Assembly: GCA_028282405.1 (NCBI GenBank)
Contig: JANQIA010000244.1
Coordinates: forward strand, 1 to 62,391
Length of the DNA: 62,391 bases
Reading direction: 5' to 3'
DNA from: Rhodovibrionaceae bacterium
GTDB lineage: Bacteria; Pseudomonadota; Alphaproteobacteria; Kiloniellales; DSM-21159
Below are positions 34,809-43,090 of the stretch, piece after piece (position 1 is the first letter of the stretch; every line of letters begins with the position of its first letter). The notes beneath the pieces are model-generated. The model saw only the letters and a program-made list of their open reading frames with translations. It made no database searches and had not been told where the DNA came from. A program made the translations under genes and the position numbers.

Positions 34809-35989
34809 TGCGCATCGCCCGGCGGCAATGGCTCTGCGCCCTCTGTGCGGCGCTCATGGTGCATGTCGGCGTTGCCGTTTGGCTGCTCTGGCAACCGCGA
34901 GAGTCCGGCGCCGTGGGGGCGGGCATCGGCGGCGTCGAGGTCTCTTTGGGGCCGGCCGGTGGAGCGCCCGGCGGCGAAGCGCAGCTCTCAGAAGAGGTTA
35001 CCGAAGCGGATGAGGTCGAGCCGGACTCGACGGCGACGCCGGCGGAAGAAACCACGGAGATGGCCGAGGTCAGCGAGCCGGAGCAGGTCGAAACCGCCGA
35101 GACCGAGGTGACGTCGGCGGTGACGGAGGAGCCTCAGGAAACCCCGGTAGAGCCCTCCGAAACGGTCCCGATCGAACGGGCCGAGCCGGTCGAGACCGAG
35201 ACCGCGGCGCGATGGGCGCTCGCAGAGACGACCGACGTGGAGCCGATGGAGAGCGTGCAGCCCGACGAGATCACGCCGATCGAGACGGACAACGCTCCGC
35301 CGCCGGACCTTGTGCAGAGCGCCGCCTTGCCGCCGCCGGACAGCCCTCTGCCGGAACCGGTTCAGCCGACGGTCGAGGCGATTGAAGAGCAACCGGTCGA
35401 GGCCGTCGAGGAGCAACCCGTCGAAACGGCCGAGCCGGTGCCGCAGGAGCCTGAGACTGTGGAGACCGCGTCCAGGCCTGCACCGCCGGTCCCGCGTCGC
35501 CGCCCGGCCGAGGCGCCGAGGAAGGTCGTCGAAGCCGCACCTGCCCAGCAGGTCGCTAAGTCGAGCGTCGTGACGGCCGGCGAGACCGACCAGATCGCCA
35601 AGATCAACCCCTCCGTCGCCGGCGCGGGCGGGAAGGCCGGCACGGAAGCGAGCCCCGAGGCCGGCAGCGGCGATGCCACCAGCGCCGGCGGCATTCCCGG
35701 TGCGTCCGCCGACTATATGGCTTTGCTCCAGGCCTGGCTGGAGAAGCACAAAGAGTATCCCCGCCGTGCCCAGCTACGCCGTCAGGAAGGCACGGCTCTG
35801 CTCTATTTCGTCATGGACCGGGAAGGCCGGGTGATCACGCACCGCTTGGAAGAGAGCTCCGGCCACAGGCTGCTCGACCGGGAGGTCGAGGAGATGATCG
35901 AGAGGGCGCAGCCCCTGCCGAAGATGCCCGATCATATGAGCCAGGCACAGTTGGAGCTGATTGTGCCGGTGCAGTTCTTTCTCAGGTGA
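34808..35989 (+). CDS. tonB: TonB energy transducer with long acidic linker
   Basis: ATG 34808 overlaps the preceding stop (TAATG); the track start at 34694 is internal to exbD2. 393 aa. N-terminal membrane anchor LCALCAALMVHVGVAVWLLW. Residues ~55-270 are an acidic Pro/Glu/Val-rich linker with repeated EEQPVEA-type units, unlike the Lys-Pro-rich spacer of enteric TonB. A short basic PRRRPAEAPRKV patch follows. The C-terminal TonB domain (~305-393) has YMALLQAWLEKHKEYPRRAQ, GTALLYFVMDREGRVI and LIVPVQFFLR. It transmits proton-motive force to the receptor TonB boxes. Confidence 0.93.
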   Translation: MRIARRQWLCALCAALMVHVGVAVWLLWQPRESGAVGAGIGGVEVSLGPAGGAPGGEAQLSEEVTEADEVEPDSTATPAEETTEMAEVSEPEQVETAETEVTSAVTEEPQETPVEPSETVPIERAEPVETETAARWALAETTDVEPMESVQPDEITPIETDNAPPPDLVQSAALPPPDSPLPEPVQPTVEAIEEQPVEAVEEQPVETAEPVPQEPETVETASRPAPPVPRRRPAEAPRKVVEAAPAQQVAKSSVVTAGETDQIAKINPSVAGAGGKAGTEASPEAGSGDATSAGGIPGASADYMALLQAWLEKHKEYPRRAQLRRQEGTALLYFVMDREGRVITHRLEESSGHRLLDREVEEMIERAQPLPKMPDHMSQAQLELIVPVQFFLR

Positions 35990-36005
35990 CGTATCGCCGG
36001 TTGGG

Positions 36006-37181
36006 TCACGCGACCTGGTGGACGCTCCCCGTACCCGCGGCGAACTCCTTGCGCAGGGCGGTGCCGTGCTGGTTCAGGCTCGGCACGGGGCCATAACGCT
36101 CCTCCCGTCCGACGACTTCCTGCGCCGGGGCCAGCAACTCCACATCGCCGTTCTCGGTCTCGACGGTGATGAAGCGGTTCTGCGGATGGGCCGAGAGGTC
36201 GTCGAGGTCGGACAGGCGGCCATAGGCGATACTGGCTTTCGCCAGCAGATCGATGTTCTCTTCCCGGCCGCCCTTGGCGAAGAAGGCTCCGCAGATGCGG
36301 TCGACCTCCTCTCGATTGGCCACCCGGTCCGAGTTGTTGGCGAAACCTTCCCGCGTGGCGAGATCGGTATCGCCGAAGACATCGGCGCAAAGGCGCTGCC
36401 ATTCGCGCTCGTTCTGAATCGAGATCAGCACCACCTTTCCGTCGGCGCATTCGAAGGCGCCGTAGGGTGCGATGGTCGGGTGCTTCAGCCCGTGGCGCTT
36501 CGGCGTGGCGCCGCCGTAGCGGTGCTGCAGGTAGGGCACGTTCATCCAGTCGGCCATGGCGCCGAACAGGGAGACCTCGATGGCGCGCCCTTCGCCCGTC
36601 CTGCCGCGCGCGATCAAGGCCTGAAGGATGGCTTGATAGGCGTTCATGCCGGCCGCGATATCGCAGACCGAGACGCCGACCCGGGCCGGTCCGTCGGGCG
36701 TGCCGTTGATGGCGCAGAGGCCGCTCTCCGCCTGGATCAGCAGGTCGTAGGCCCGCTGGTCGCGCCAAGGCCCGCTCGCGCCATAGCCGGAGATGGAGCA
36801 GACGATGAGGCGCGGATGGCGCTTGCGCAGCGCGCTCGGCCCGAAGCCGAGGCGCTCCATTGCGCCCGGCGCCAGGTTCTGAATGAAGACGTCCGCCTCG
36901 GCCAGCATCGCGGCCAGGATCGCTTTGTCGTCCTCGGCCTTGAGGTCGAGGCAGATCGACTCCTTGCCGCGGTTGAGCCACACGAAGTAGGCGCTGCCGC
37001 CATTCACGTGGCGGTCGTACTGGCGGGCGAAATCGCCTTCCGGCCGCTCGACCTTGATGACCCGCGCACCGGCATCGGCCAGCCGGCCGGAGGCGTAGGG
37101 CGCCGCGACGGCATGTTCGAGGGTGACGACAAGCAGTCCTTCTAGATCGCGCATCCGAGTCTCGATTGGGTTGTTTCCCAT
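36006..37181 (-). CDS. class III (CaiB/BaiF) CoA-transferase
   Basis: Family III CoA-transferase, 391 aa from 37181; ATG 37154 (MRDLEGLLVV) is an alternative that matches the usual family start better. The catalytic aspartate is in RAYDLLIQAESGL (D146). Other family landmarks are VIKVERPEGDFAR, YFVWLNRGKESICLDLK, VFIQNLAPGAMERLGFG and SGYGASGPW. It moves CoA between an acyl-CoA donor and an organic acid. Resemblance to dicarboxylate-specific members is a family-level impression. It diverges from the LysR gene across 60 bp that contain a T-N11-A palindrome, and ends 16 bp from tonB in convergent orientation. Confidence 0.88.
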   Translation of the reverse strand: MGNNPIETRMRDLEGLLVVTLEHAVAAPYASGRLADAGARVIKVERPEGDFARQYDRHVNGGSAYFVWLNRGKESICLDLKAEDDKAILAAMLAEADVFIQNLAPGAMERLGFGPSALRKRHPRLIVCSISGYGASGPWRDQRAYDLLIQAESGLCAINGTPDGPARVGVSVCDIAAGMNAYQAILQALIARGRTGEGRAIEVSLFGAMADWMNVPYLQHRYGGATPKRHGLKHPTIAPYGAFECADGKVVLISIQNEREWQRLCADVFGDTDLATREGFANNSDRVANREEVDRICGAFFAKGGREENIDLLAKASIAYGRLSDLDDLSAHPQNRFITVETENGDVELLAPAQEVVGREERYGPVPSLNQHGTALRKEFAAGTGSVHQVA

Positions 37182-37235
37182 CTATCACTGCTGTTTTGAC
37201 CTTGTGCGTGCAAATAACGAGTTCCTTGAATTGCG

Positions 37236-37250
37236 ATAGTTTTGGCCTAT
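37236..37250 (+). promoter_or_regulatory. T-N11-A palindrome between CoA-transferase and LysR genes
   Basis: ATAGTTTTGGCCTAT matches the perfect palindrome at 38222-38236 in 12 of 15 positions, both arms included, with the LysR-type T-N11-A spacing. It overlaps the TTG that the track uses as the LysR start, so either the true start is downstream or the operator overlaps it. Confidence 0.5.
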
Positions 37251-38225
37251 ACCTCGTACCGGAAGGGGCAAACCATCGACATCAAGCAGCTCAGGTATTT
37301 TGTCGCGATCGTCGAAGAAGGGTCGCTCTCTGCAGCCGCAGCGCGTATCGGCATTGCCCAGCCATCCCTGTCGCAACACGTAAAGGGCCTCGAAGAGCGC
37401 CTGGGGGTCGAGCTTCTGATACGCTCGCCCAAGGGCGTGACCTTGACCGATGCGGGACAGACGCTGCTGGCGCACGCCCACGACATCCTCGCGGCGGTAG
37501 AGCGGGCGAAGGAAGACGTGCGCCTCTCAGGGGCCGAGCCCTATGGGCGGGTCGCCTTTGGACTGCCGAGCTCGGTCTCCATGGTGCTGTCGGTGCCGCT
37601 GGCCGAGACCACCCGCCTGGAGCTGCCGCACGTCAATCTCCGCGCGGTCGAAGCCATGAGCGGCTTCATAAGAGACTGGCTCCAGGATGGCTCGATCGAT
37701 CTCGGAGTTCTCTACGATATCAGCATGGTACGGCATTTCCACGCGCGCCATCTGATGACCGAAGATCTCTACTTCTTTTCCGCGCCGGACGCTTGGCCAT
37801 TCAAGACGCGGCCGGAGGAGCCGGTGGCCTTGGCCGACATCGCGCCGCATGAGCTGGTGCTGCCCTCGGGCAACCACGGACTGCGCGCGTTGATCGATCG
37901 CTTCGCCAAGGCCAGCGGCATTCGCCTGAATGTCGTGGTGGAGATGGATTCTCTGGCCCAGATCAGAACCTTGGTCGCGCGGGGCAGCGCTTACACGCTT
38001 CTGGCGCCGGCCTCGGCGCACGACTCGGTCGAGAAGGGCGAACTGGTCGGGGCGCCGGTGGTCGACCCGGTGATTCGCCGCTCGGTCTATCTCGTCCGCA
38101 ACCCCGAGAAGGTCGTGACCCGCGCGAGCCGCGAGGTCGAGCGCATCACCGTGACGGTGATCGAAGATCTGGTTTCGCGAGGGGTCTGGAAGGCGGACCT
38201 CATCGATCAAGAGCCGGTGTCATAG
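37242..38225 (+). CDS. LysR-family transcriptional regulator
   Basis: LysR-type regulator, 327 aa from TTG 37242. HTH: IDIKQLRYFVAIVEEGSLSA and AQPSLSQHVKGLEERLGVEL. The C-terminal effector domain runs from about residue 100. The start is doubtful. The TTG sits in a probable operator. GGAAGGGG (37261-37268) is placed 6 nt before an ATC (37275) that stands exactly where the usual MDIKQLRYF methionine would be. A rare AUC start is therefore possible, or a start mutation. By position it should control the CoA-transferase and the ABC importer operon. The NAC/Cbl-like subgroup is a weak impression. Confidence 0.87.
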   Translation: MAYTSYRKGQTIDIKQLRYFVAIVEEGSLSAAAARIGIAQPSLSQHVKGLEERLGVELLIRSPKGVTLTDAGQTLLAHAHDILAAVERAKEDVRLSGAEPYGRVAFGLPSSVSMVLSVPLAETTRLELPHVNLRAVEAMSGFIRDWLQDGSIDLGVLYDISMVRHFHARHLMTEDLYFFSAPDAWPFKTRPEEPVALADIAPHELVLPSGNHGLRALIDRFAKASGIRLNVVVEMDSLAQIRTLVARGSAYTLLAPASAHDSVEKGELVGAPVVDPVIRRSVYLVRNPEKVVTRASREVERITVTVIEDLVSRGVWKADLIDQEPVS

Positions 38226-38236
38226 GCGTGGCCTAT
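38222..38236 (+). promoter_or_regulatory. perfect T-N11-A palindrome before the ABC importer operon
   Basis: ATAGGC-GTG-GCCTAT is a perfect inverted repeat with T-N11-A spacing, starting at the LysR stop codon and 107 bp before the binding-protein gene. It is the likely binding site for the adjacent LysR protein. A short terminator stem is an alternative reading, but no T-tract follows. Confidence 0.55.
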
Positions 38237-38342
38237 AGCGCTAATCGCAAATTCGTATTTTCCTTTCTCCCCCGTCCCTGGCAATTGCTGAGATAAGGCG
38301 GCTTCATGACAAGCGCGCCATAGCCAAATTTGGGAGGAAGAG

Positions 38343-39644
38343 ATGAGACATTGGCTGAAACTCGCTGCTTCGGCGGCGGTTCTGCTGTCTGCCACGACGG
38401 CTTCGGCTGCCGAGAAACCCGACGAGCTGAAGATCGGTATCACGGCCTTCCTGTCCGGCCCGGCATCCGTGTTCGGTGAGCCCGCCAAGGCTGCCGCCGA
38501 GATGATGATCGAAGAGATGAATGCCGCGGGCGGTGTCGGCGGCGTGCCCATCGAGGCCTTCTTCGTCGACGAGGGCGCCGGCGGCGAGGCGGTGCTGTCG
38601 GAGTATCGCCGGCTGGTGCAGGACGTCGAGGTCGACGCCATGTTCGCTTCGATCTCTTCCGGAAACTGCAACAAGGTCGCGCCGCTGGCCGAGGACCTGA
38701 AGGTTCTCAACTTCATGTGGGACTGCGGCACCCAGCGGATCTTCGAAGAGAACGACTACCGCTATGTCTTCCGCACGCAGGGGAATGCGACGCCGGAGAT
38801 GCTCTCGACGGTGCTCTATCTCCTGAAGACCAAGCCCGACTTCAAATCCATCGCCGTGGTCAACCAGGACTACGCCTGGGGCCGCGATAGCTGGGCGATT
38901 TTCTCCACCGCGCTGAAGGCCCTCAAGCCCGACGTCGAGGTGGTCGCCGAGTTCTTCCCGAAGTTCGGCACCCCCGATTTCTCCACCGAGATTTCGCGCC
39001 TTCAGGCCATGCGTCCTGACGTTATCCTCTCGACGTCCTGGGGCGGCGATCTCGACACCTTCGTTCGCCAAGCCTCGCAGCGCGGCCTGACCAACACCTC
39101 GACCTTGGTCCTGCCGTTGGCGGAAAGCTCTTTGGAGCGTCTGGGCAATGCCCTGCCGCCAGGCCATATCGTCGGCGGGCGCGGCGATCATTACTTCCTG
39201 CATCCGGAGAAAAAGGCGGATCCCGAGTTCGCTGAGTTCGTCGAGGCGTTCCGCGAGAAGACCGGCGCCTATCCGATCTATCCGGTGTTCCATATGAGCC
39301 AGGCGCTCAACGCGCTGAAGGCCGCCTATGAAAAGGCCATCGAGGCGAACGGCGGCGAGTGGCCAAGTCACGAGCAGGTCGTCGACGCCATGGAAGGGCT
39401 GAAGTTCCAAGGGCTGGGCCGTGAGGTGCAGATTCGCTCCGACGGTCAGGGCATCGAAGCCATGCTGCTCGGCACCACGACCAAGGCCGACGGCTACGAC
39501 TTCGCGGTCTTGGACGACATGATGCTGTTCGACGGCAACCAGATCACCACGCCGGTCGGCGAGGTCTCGCTGGAGTGGCTCGGCACCCTCGACCAGGACT
39601 TCCTGGACAGCGTGAAGGTCGAGAGCTTCTCGCACAGCCAGTAA
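38343..39644 (+). CDS. ABC transporter substrate-binding protein (branched-chain amino acid/HAAT type)
   Basis: Periplasmic binding protein of 433 aa with a signal peptide (LAASAAVLLSATTASA-AE). Type I periplasmic-binding fold: LKIGITAFLSGPASVFGEP, then AAAEMMIEEMNAAGGVGG, a hinge with MFASISSGNCNKVAPLAED, and SIAVVNQDYAWGRD. LivJ/LivK-like proteins of this family bind amino acids but also aromatic acids, amides and dicarboxylates, so the ligand cannot be read from sequence. ATG start preceded by GGGAGGAAG. Followed by a hairpin and then the two permeases. Confidence 0.9.
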   Translation: MRHWLKLAASAAVLLSATTASAAEKPDELKIGITAFLSGPASVFGEPAKAAAEMMIEEMNAAGGVGGVPIEAFFVDEGAGGEAVLSEYRRLVQDVEVDAMFASISSGNCNKVAPLAEDLKVLNFMWDCGTQRIFEENDYRYVFRTQGNATPEMLSTVLYLLKTKPDFKSIAVVNQDYAWGRDSWAIFSTALKALKPDVEVVAEFFPKFGTPDFSTEISRLQAMRPDVILSTSWGGDLDTFVRQASQRGLTNTSTLVLPLAESSLERLGNALPPGHIVGGRGDHYFLHPEKKADPEFAEFVEAFREKTGAYPIYPVFHMSQALNALKAAYEKAIEANGGEWPSHEQVVDAMEGLKFQGLGREVQIRSDGQGIEAMLLGTTTKADGYDFAVLDDMMLFDGNQITTPVGEVSLEWLGTLDQDFLDSVKVESFSHSQ

Positions 39645-39655
39645 TCGGTGTTGCT

Positions 39656-39684
39656 GGGCGGTCGTGCCACAGGTGCGGCCGCCC
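39656..39684 (+). terminator. intercistronic hairpin after binding-protein gene
   Basis: GGGCGGTCGTGCC and GGTGCGGCCGCCC can pair over 13 positions (three G-U wobbles) around a 3-nt loop, followed by CTTTAC. It probably attenuates transcription or protects the upstream mRNA so the binding protein exceeds the permeases. Confidence 0.55.
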
Positions 39685-39755
39685 CTTTACCTTCGACGGC
39701 CGCATGCCGGCCGTCTATGCTCGTTGACGTCCGGACCAAGACGACAGACTGAGAG

Positions 39756-40661
39756 ATGAACGCTCAGCTTTTTGCCCTGGCCGTGTTCGATGGTGTGGCC
39801 TATGCGGCGCTCGTCTTCATGGTCGCCGTCGGACTGACCTTGATCTTCGGGGTGCTGCGCATCCTGAACGTCGCCCACGGCTCCTTCTACGCCATCGGCG
39901 CCTACCTGACCGCCTCCATCGGCGGCGCCATCTTCGCCGCCGGCTATGCGCCTTGGCTGGCCTTGCCGCTGATGTTCCTGGCGGCCGCTATCGTCGGCAT
40001 CGTCTTGGGCGGGCCGATCGAGCGCCTGCTGCTGCGGCGCATCTATGCCAAGGAAGACGCGCTGCAGCTACTCGTCACCTTCGCCGTCTTCATGATCCTG
40101 GAAGACGTGCAGCGGCTGATCTGGGGCACGCAGCCCTACTTTGAAGCCACGGCGCTGCAGCAGCTCGGCAACATCGAAGTCTTCGGCGTCTTCTACACCA
40201 CCTATCAGCTCGTGGTGCTGCCGCTGGTTGCCATCACAGTGCTGATCGGCCTGCGCCTCTTTTTGCGCAAGACGCTCTCCGGGAAGCTCATTCTCGCGGT
40301 CACCGAAGACCGGGAGACGGCAACGGCCATCGGCATCGACGCGGACAAGGTCTATCTCCTGACCTTCGTGGTCGGCGCAGCCCTCGCGGGCTTCGGCGGC
40401 GCCTTGGCCTCGGCGACGACCTCGGTGGTGCCCGGCATGGGCGCCGACATGATCGTCCTCTCGTTCGCCGTCGTGGCGACGGCCGGCCTGGGCCAGATCG
40501 AAGGCGCTGCGATCGCCGCCCTCTTGATCGGCTTGGGGCGGAGCTTCGCGGTCTATCTGATGCCCGAGCTGCAGGTGCTGATTCCGTACCTGATCATGCT
40601 CCTCGTCCTGCTCGTGCGGCCCGAAGGTCTCTTCGGCGTCGTGCGAACCCGAAAGATCTGA
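39756..40661 (+). CDS. livH: branched-chain-type ABC transporter permease LivH
   Basis: Inner-membrane permease of 301 aa with eight or so hydrophobic segments. Family landmarks: ALVFMVAVGLTLIFGVLRIL, NVAHGSFYAIGAYL near the N terminus, and the cytoplasmic coupling loop RETATAIGIDADKVYLLTFV. Ends LVLLVRPEGLFG. ATG start. It forms the membrane channel with the LivM-type protein 7 bp downstream. Substrate follows that of the binding protein and is unknown. Confidence 0.93.
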   Translation: MNAQLFALAVFDGVAYAALVFMVAVGLTLIFGVLRILNVAHGSFYAIGAYLTASIGGAIFAAGYAPWLALPLMFLAAAIVGIVLGGPIERLLLRRIYAKEDALQLLVTFAVFMILEDVQRLIWGTQPYFEATALQQLGNIEVFGVFYTTYQLVVLPLVAITVLIGLRLFLRKTLSGKLILAVTEDRETATAIGIDADKVYLLTFVVGAALAGFGGALASATTSVVPGMGADMIVLSFAVVATAGLGQIEGAAIAALLIGLGRSFAVYLMPELQVLIPYLIMLLVLLVRPEGLFGVVRTRKI

Positions 40662-40668
40662 GCCGGCC

Positions 40669-41661
40669 ATGTCGCTCCGCATCGCAGTCCCCATCCTTCT
40701 GCTGGCGATCGTCGCGCTGCTGCCGCTGGTGGCCCCCTGGTCGCAGGTGGTGCTGACCCTGGCGCTGGCCAAAGGGCTCGCCGTCCTGGGGATCGTCCTA
40801 TTGCTCCACGCCGGGCAGGTCTCCTTCGGCCATGCGCTGTTCTTTGCTGTCGCGGCCTATTCGGCCGCTTTCCTCGGCGAGGCCTTCGCCGGCGGCGAGC
40901 TGGTCATGATGATCGTCCTGGGGCTCGGCGCGTCGCTCTTCTTCGGCCTGATGGTCGGGCTCTTCGTGGTGCGCTACCGCCACATCTTCTTCGGCATGCT
41001 CAACCTGGCCTTCTCGATGATCTTCTATTCGATCCTCGAGAAGTTCTATCACGTGACCGGCGGCGCCGACGGCATGCAGGTCGCCCGGCCGACCGTCGTC
41101 GGCATCGAGATGGAACGGGCCGGCTTCGAGACCCTGCTGTTCTACGGCTCGCTCGTGCTCTGCGTCGCGGTGGCCTGGTGCATCCACCGCTTCCTGTCGT
41201 CGCCGATCGGCAACATGTTCAAGACCATCAAGACCAACGAGACGCGCCTCGAGTACCTCGGCATCTCGGCACGGCAGACGCTCCTGGTGGGCTATGTGGT
41301 GTCCGCCGGCCTCTGCGGCCTCGGCGGGGTTCTGATGGCGGTCGCCCAGGGCATCGTGACACCGGAGTACGCCTGGTGGATCCGCTCGGGCGAGCTGGTC
41401 TTCATCGCCATCCTCGGCGGTGCGGGTTCCGTCGCCGGTGCCTTCGTCGGCGCCATCATCTACGAAGCGGTGCGAGTCAACGCCGCCGCCTTCGCCGCGG
41501 ACGTCTGGCAGATGGTGCTGGGCTTCTTCCTGCTGGCCATCATTCTCTTCGCCTCGCGCGGTCTCGTCGGCCTCTATGAGCGCCTGATGGACCGGCTGGA
41601 AAACAAGAAGCCGACCTCGAAAGAGACGCAAGACGGTCGTGTGCCGGGAGCGGCGGAATGA
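40669..41661 (+). CDS. livM: branched-chain-type ABC transporter permease LivM
   Basis: Second permease, 330 aa, with ~8-10 hydrophobic segments. Landmarks: LLHAGQVSFGHALFFAVAAY, RYRHIFFGMLNLAFSMIFYS, the coupling loop IKTNETRLEYLGISARQTLL and ELVFIAILGGAGSVAGAFVG. A polar C-terminal tail overlaps the ATPase gene by 4 bp. Partner of LivH in the same operon. Confidence 0.93.
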   Translation: MSLRIAVPILLLAIVALLPLVAPWSQVVLTLALAKGLAVLGIVLLLHAGQVSFGHALFFAVAAYSAAFLGEAFAGGELVMMIVLGLGASLFFGLMVGLFVVRYRHIFFGMLNLAFSMIFYSILEKFYHVTGGADGMQVARPTVVGIEMERAGFETLLFYGSLVLCVAVAWCIHRFLSSPIGNMFKTIKTNETRLEYLGISARQTLLVGYVVSAGLCGLGGVLMAVAQGIVTPEYAWWIRSGELVFIAILGGAGSVAGAFVGAIIYEAVRVNAAAFAADVWQMVLGFFLLAIILFASRGLVGLYERLMDRLENKKPTSKETQDGRVPGAAE

Positions 41662-42410
41662 CCCCAGACGTCCTCCTGGAAACAAAAGGTCTCGAGATCA
41701 ACTTCGGCGGCGTGATCGCGGCGGACAACGTGAGCGTCGAGATCCACGCGGGCAAGAACCTCGCGATCATCGGTCCGAACGGCGCCGGCAAGACCACCTT
41801 CCTCAACATCTGCACCGGCTATACCAAGCCCAACAAAGGCAGCGTCTATTTCTGCGGGCGCGAGGTGACGCAGAAGTCCCCGCGGCAGATCACGCGCATG
41901 GGTGTGGCGCGGGCCTTTCAGATCCCGCAGCTCTTTTCCGAGCACACGGCCTTGGAGAATCTCCTGATCGCCGCGGCGGCAAGGGAGCAGCGCTGGGCGC
42001 CCTTCATGAAGCTCGGCCATATCCCCGAGCGCGACGAGATGATGCATCTCTTGGAGCTGGTGAACTGCGCCCATGTCTCCGACCGCCTGGTCAACGAGCT
42101 GCCGGAAGGACAGCGCAAGCTGATCGATATTGCCGTGGCCCTGGCGCTGCGGCCCAAGCTGCTGCTCTTGGACGAGCCGACCTCCGGCGTCGCCTCCTCG
42201 GAGAAGTTCGGCGTCATGGACATTCTGACTCGCGCGCTGGCCGAGGCGAAGGTCACCAGCGTCTTTGTCGAGCACGACATGGGCATCGTCGAGAAGTACG
42301 CCGACGAGGTGGCCGTCTGGGCCGCGGGCGCGGTGCAGCTTCGCGGTACGCCGCAAGAGGTCCTGGAGCATCCGGACGTCATTCGCGACGTGATCGGAGA
42401 AGAGCTATGA
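41658..42410 (+). CDS. livG: branched-chain-type ABC transporter ATPase LivG
   Basis: ATP-binding subunit of 250 aa. Walker A GPNGAGKTTF, Q-loop ARAFQIPQLF, signature LPEGQRKLIDIAVALA (E in place of the usual S/Y-G pattern), Walker B KLLLLDEPTSGVAS, switch histidine VFVEHDMGIV. ATG start with a 4-bp overlap with livM and a 4-bp overlap with livF. It powers import together with LivF. The longer frame called from 41639 is livF extended back over this gene and is a shadow. Confidence 0.93.
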   Translation: MTPDVLLETKGLEINFGGVIAADNVSVEIHAGKNLAIIGPNGAGKTTFLNICTGYTKPNKGSVYFCGREVTQKSPRQITRMGVARAFQIPQLFSEHTALENLLIAAAAREQRWAPFMKLGHIPERDEMMHLLELVNCAHVSDRLVNELPEGQRKLIDIAVALALRPKLLLLDEPTSGVASSEKFGVMDILTRALAEAKVTSVFVEHDMGIVEKYADEVAVWAAGAVQLRGTPQEVLEHPDVIRDVIGEEL

Positions 42411-43090
42411 TGCTGAGCTTCGGTCAGGTCGACGTCTCGATCGCCGGCGTCCAAATTCTGCGGCAGATCTCCTTCTCCATCGAGCCGGCCGAGACCGTCG
42501 CTCTGATTGGCCGCAACGGCGCCGGCAAGACGACGACACTCAAGTCGGTCATGGGTTTGACCCAGGTGAAGGGCGTCATCCGCTTCGACGGCAAGGATTT
42601 GACCGCGGTTGCGCCGGCAAAGCGTCCGCGCCTCGGCATCGGCTATGCGCCGGAAGACCGGCGTCTCTTCTCGGCCTTCAGCGTCGAGGAGAACATTCTG
42701 ATGCCCGGCCAGGTGGCCGGCTACAGCGAGGCGCAGCTCCAGGCCGGTCTCGAGCGGGCCTACGACATTCTTCCCGAGCTGAAGGCGCTGGCCAGGCGGC
42801 CGGCCGGCATGGTCTCGGGCGGTCAGGGCAAGATGGTCGCTCTCGGCCGCGCTTTGATGATCGGCTCACGGCTGATCATGCTGGACGAGCCCTTCCAGGG
42901 TTTGGCGCCGGCGCTTGCGAGCCGCTACGCCGAAGCCCTGCGCGCGCTGCGCGACCGCGACCGGGAGGTCACCCTGGTCATCACGGAATCCAATCCCGGG
43001 CTGCTCCGACGGTTCGCCGACCGCGCTTTGGTGATCGAGCGCGGCGAGGTGCGCGAAGGAGAGCTCGATGCCGAAAAGGTGGATGCATGA
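42407..43090 (+). CDS. livF: branched-chain-type ABC transporter ATPase LivF
   Basis: ATP-binding subunit of 227 aa from ATG 42407 (ATG 42410 is next); the track start at 41639 is inside livG. Walker A GRNGAGKTTT, signature VSGGQGKMVALGRALM, Walker B RLIMLDEPFQGLAPA. The switch region reads VITESNP where LivF proteins usually have a VEQN-type sequence, so the switch residue differs and ATPase activity may be lower. It overlaps the next gene by 4 bp (ATGA). Confidence 0.9.
   Translation: MMLSFGQVDVSIAGVQILRQISFSIEPAETVALIGRNGAGKTTTLKSVMGLTQVKGVIRFDGKDLTAVAPAKRPRLGIGYAPEDRRLFSAFSVEENILMPGQVAGYSEAQLQAGLERAYDILPELKALARRPAGMVSGGQGKMVALGRALMIGSRLIMLDEPFQGLAPALASRYAEALRALRDRDREVTLVITESNPGLLRRFADRALVIERGEVREGELDAEKVDA

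Noticed and set aside
35932-37188. 418-aa ORF on the - strand, same region as the CoA-transferase
   Set aside because: Different frame of the same strand; the 391-aa frame carries the full CoA-transferase family pattern, this one only arginine-rich sequence.
38222-38236. Palindrome read as a terminator of the LysR gene
   Set aside because: Only a 6-bp stem with no T-tract, and a matching sequence lies at the LysR/CoA-transferase promoter; an operator explains both better.
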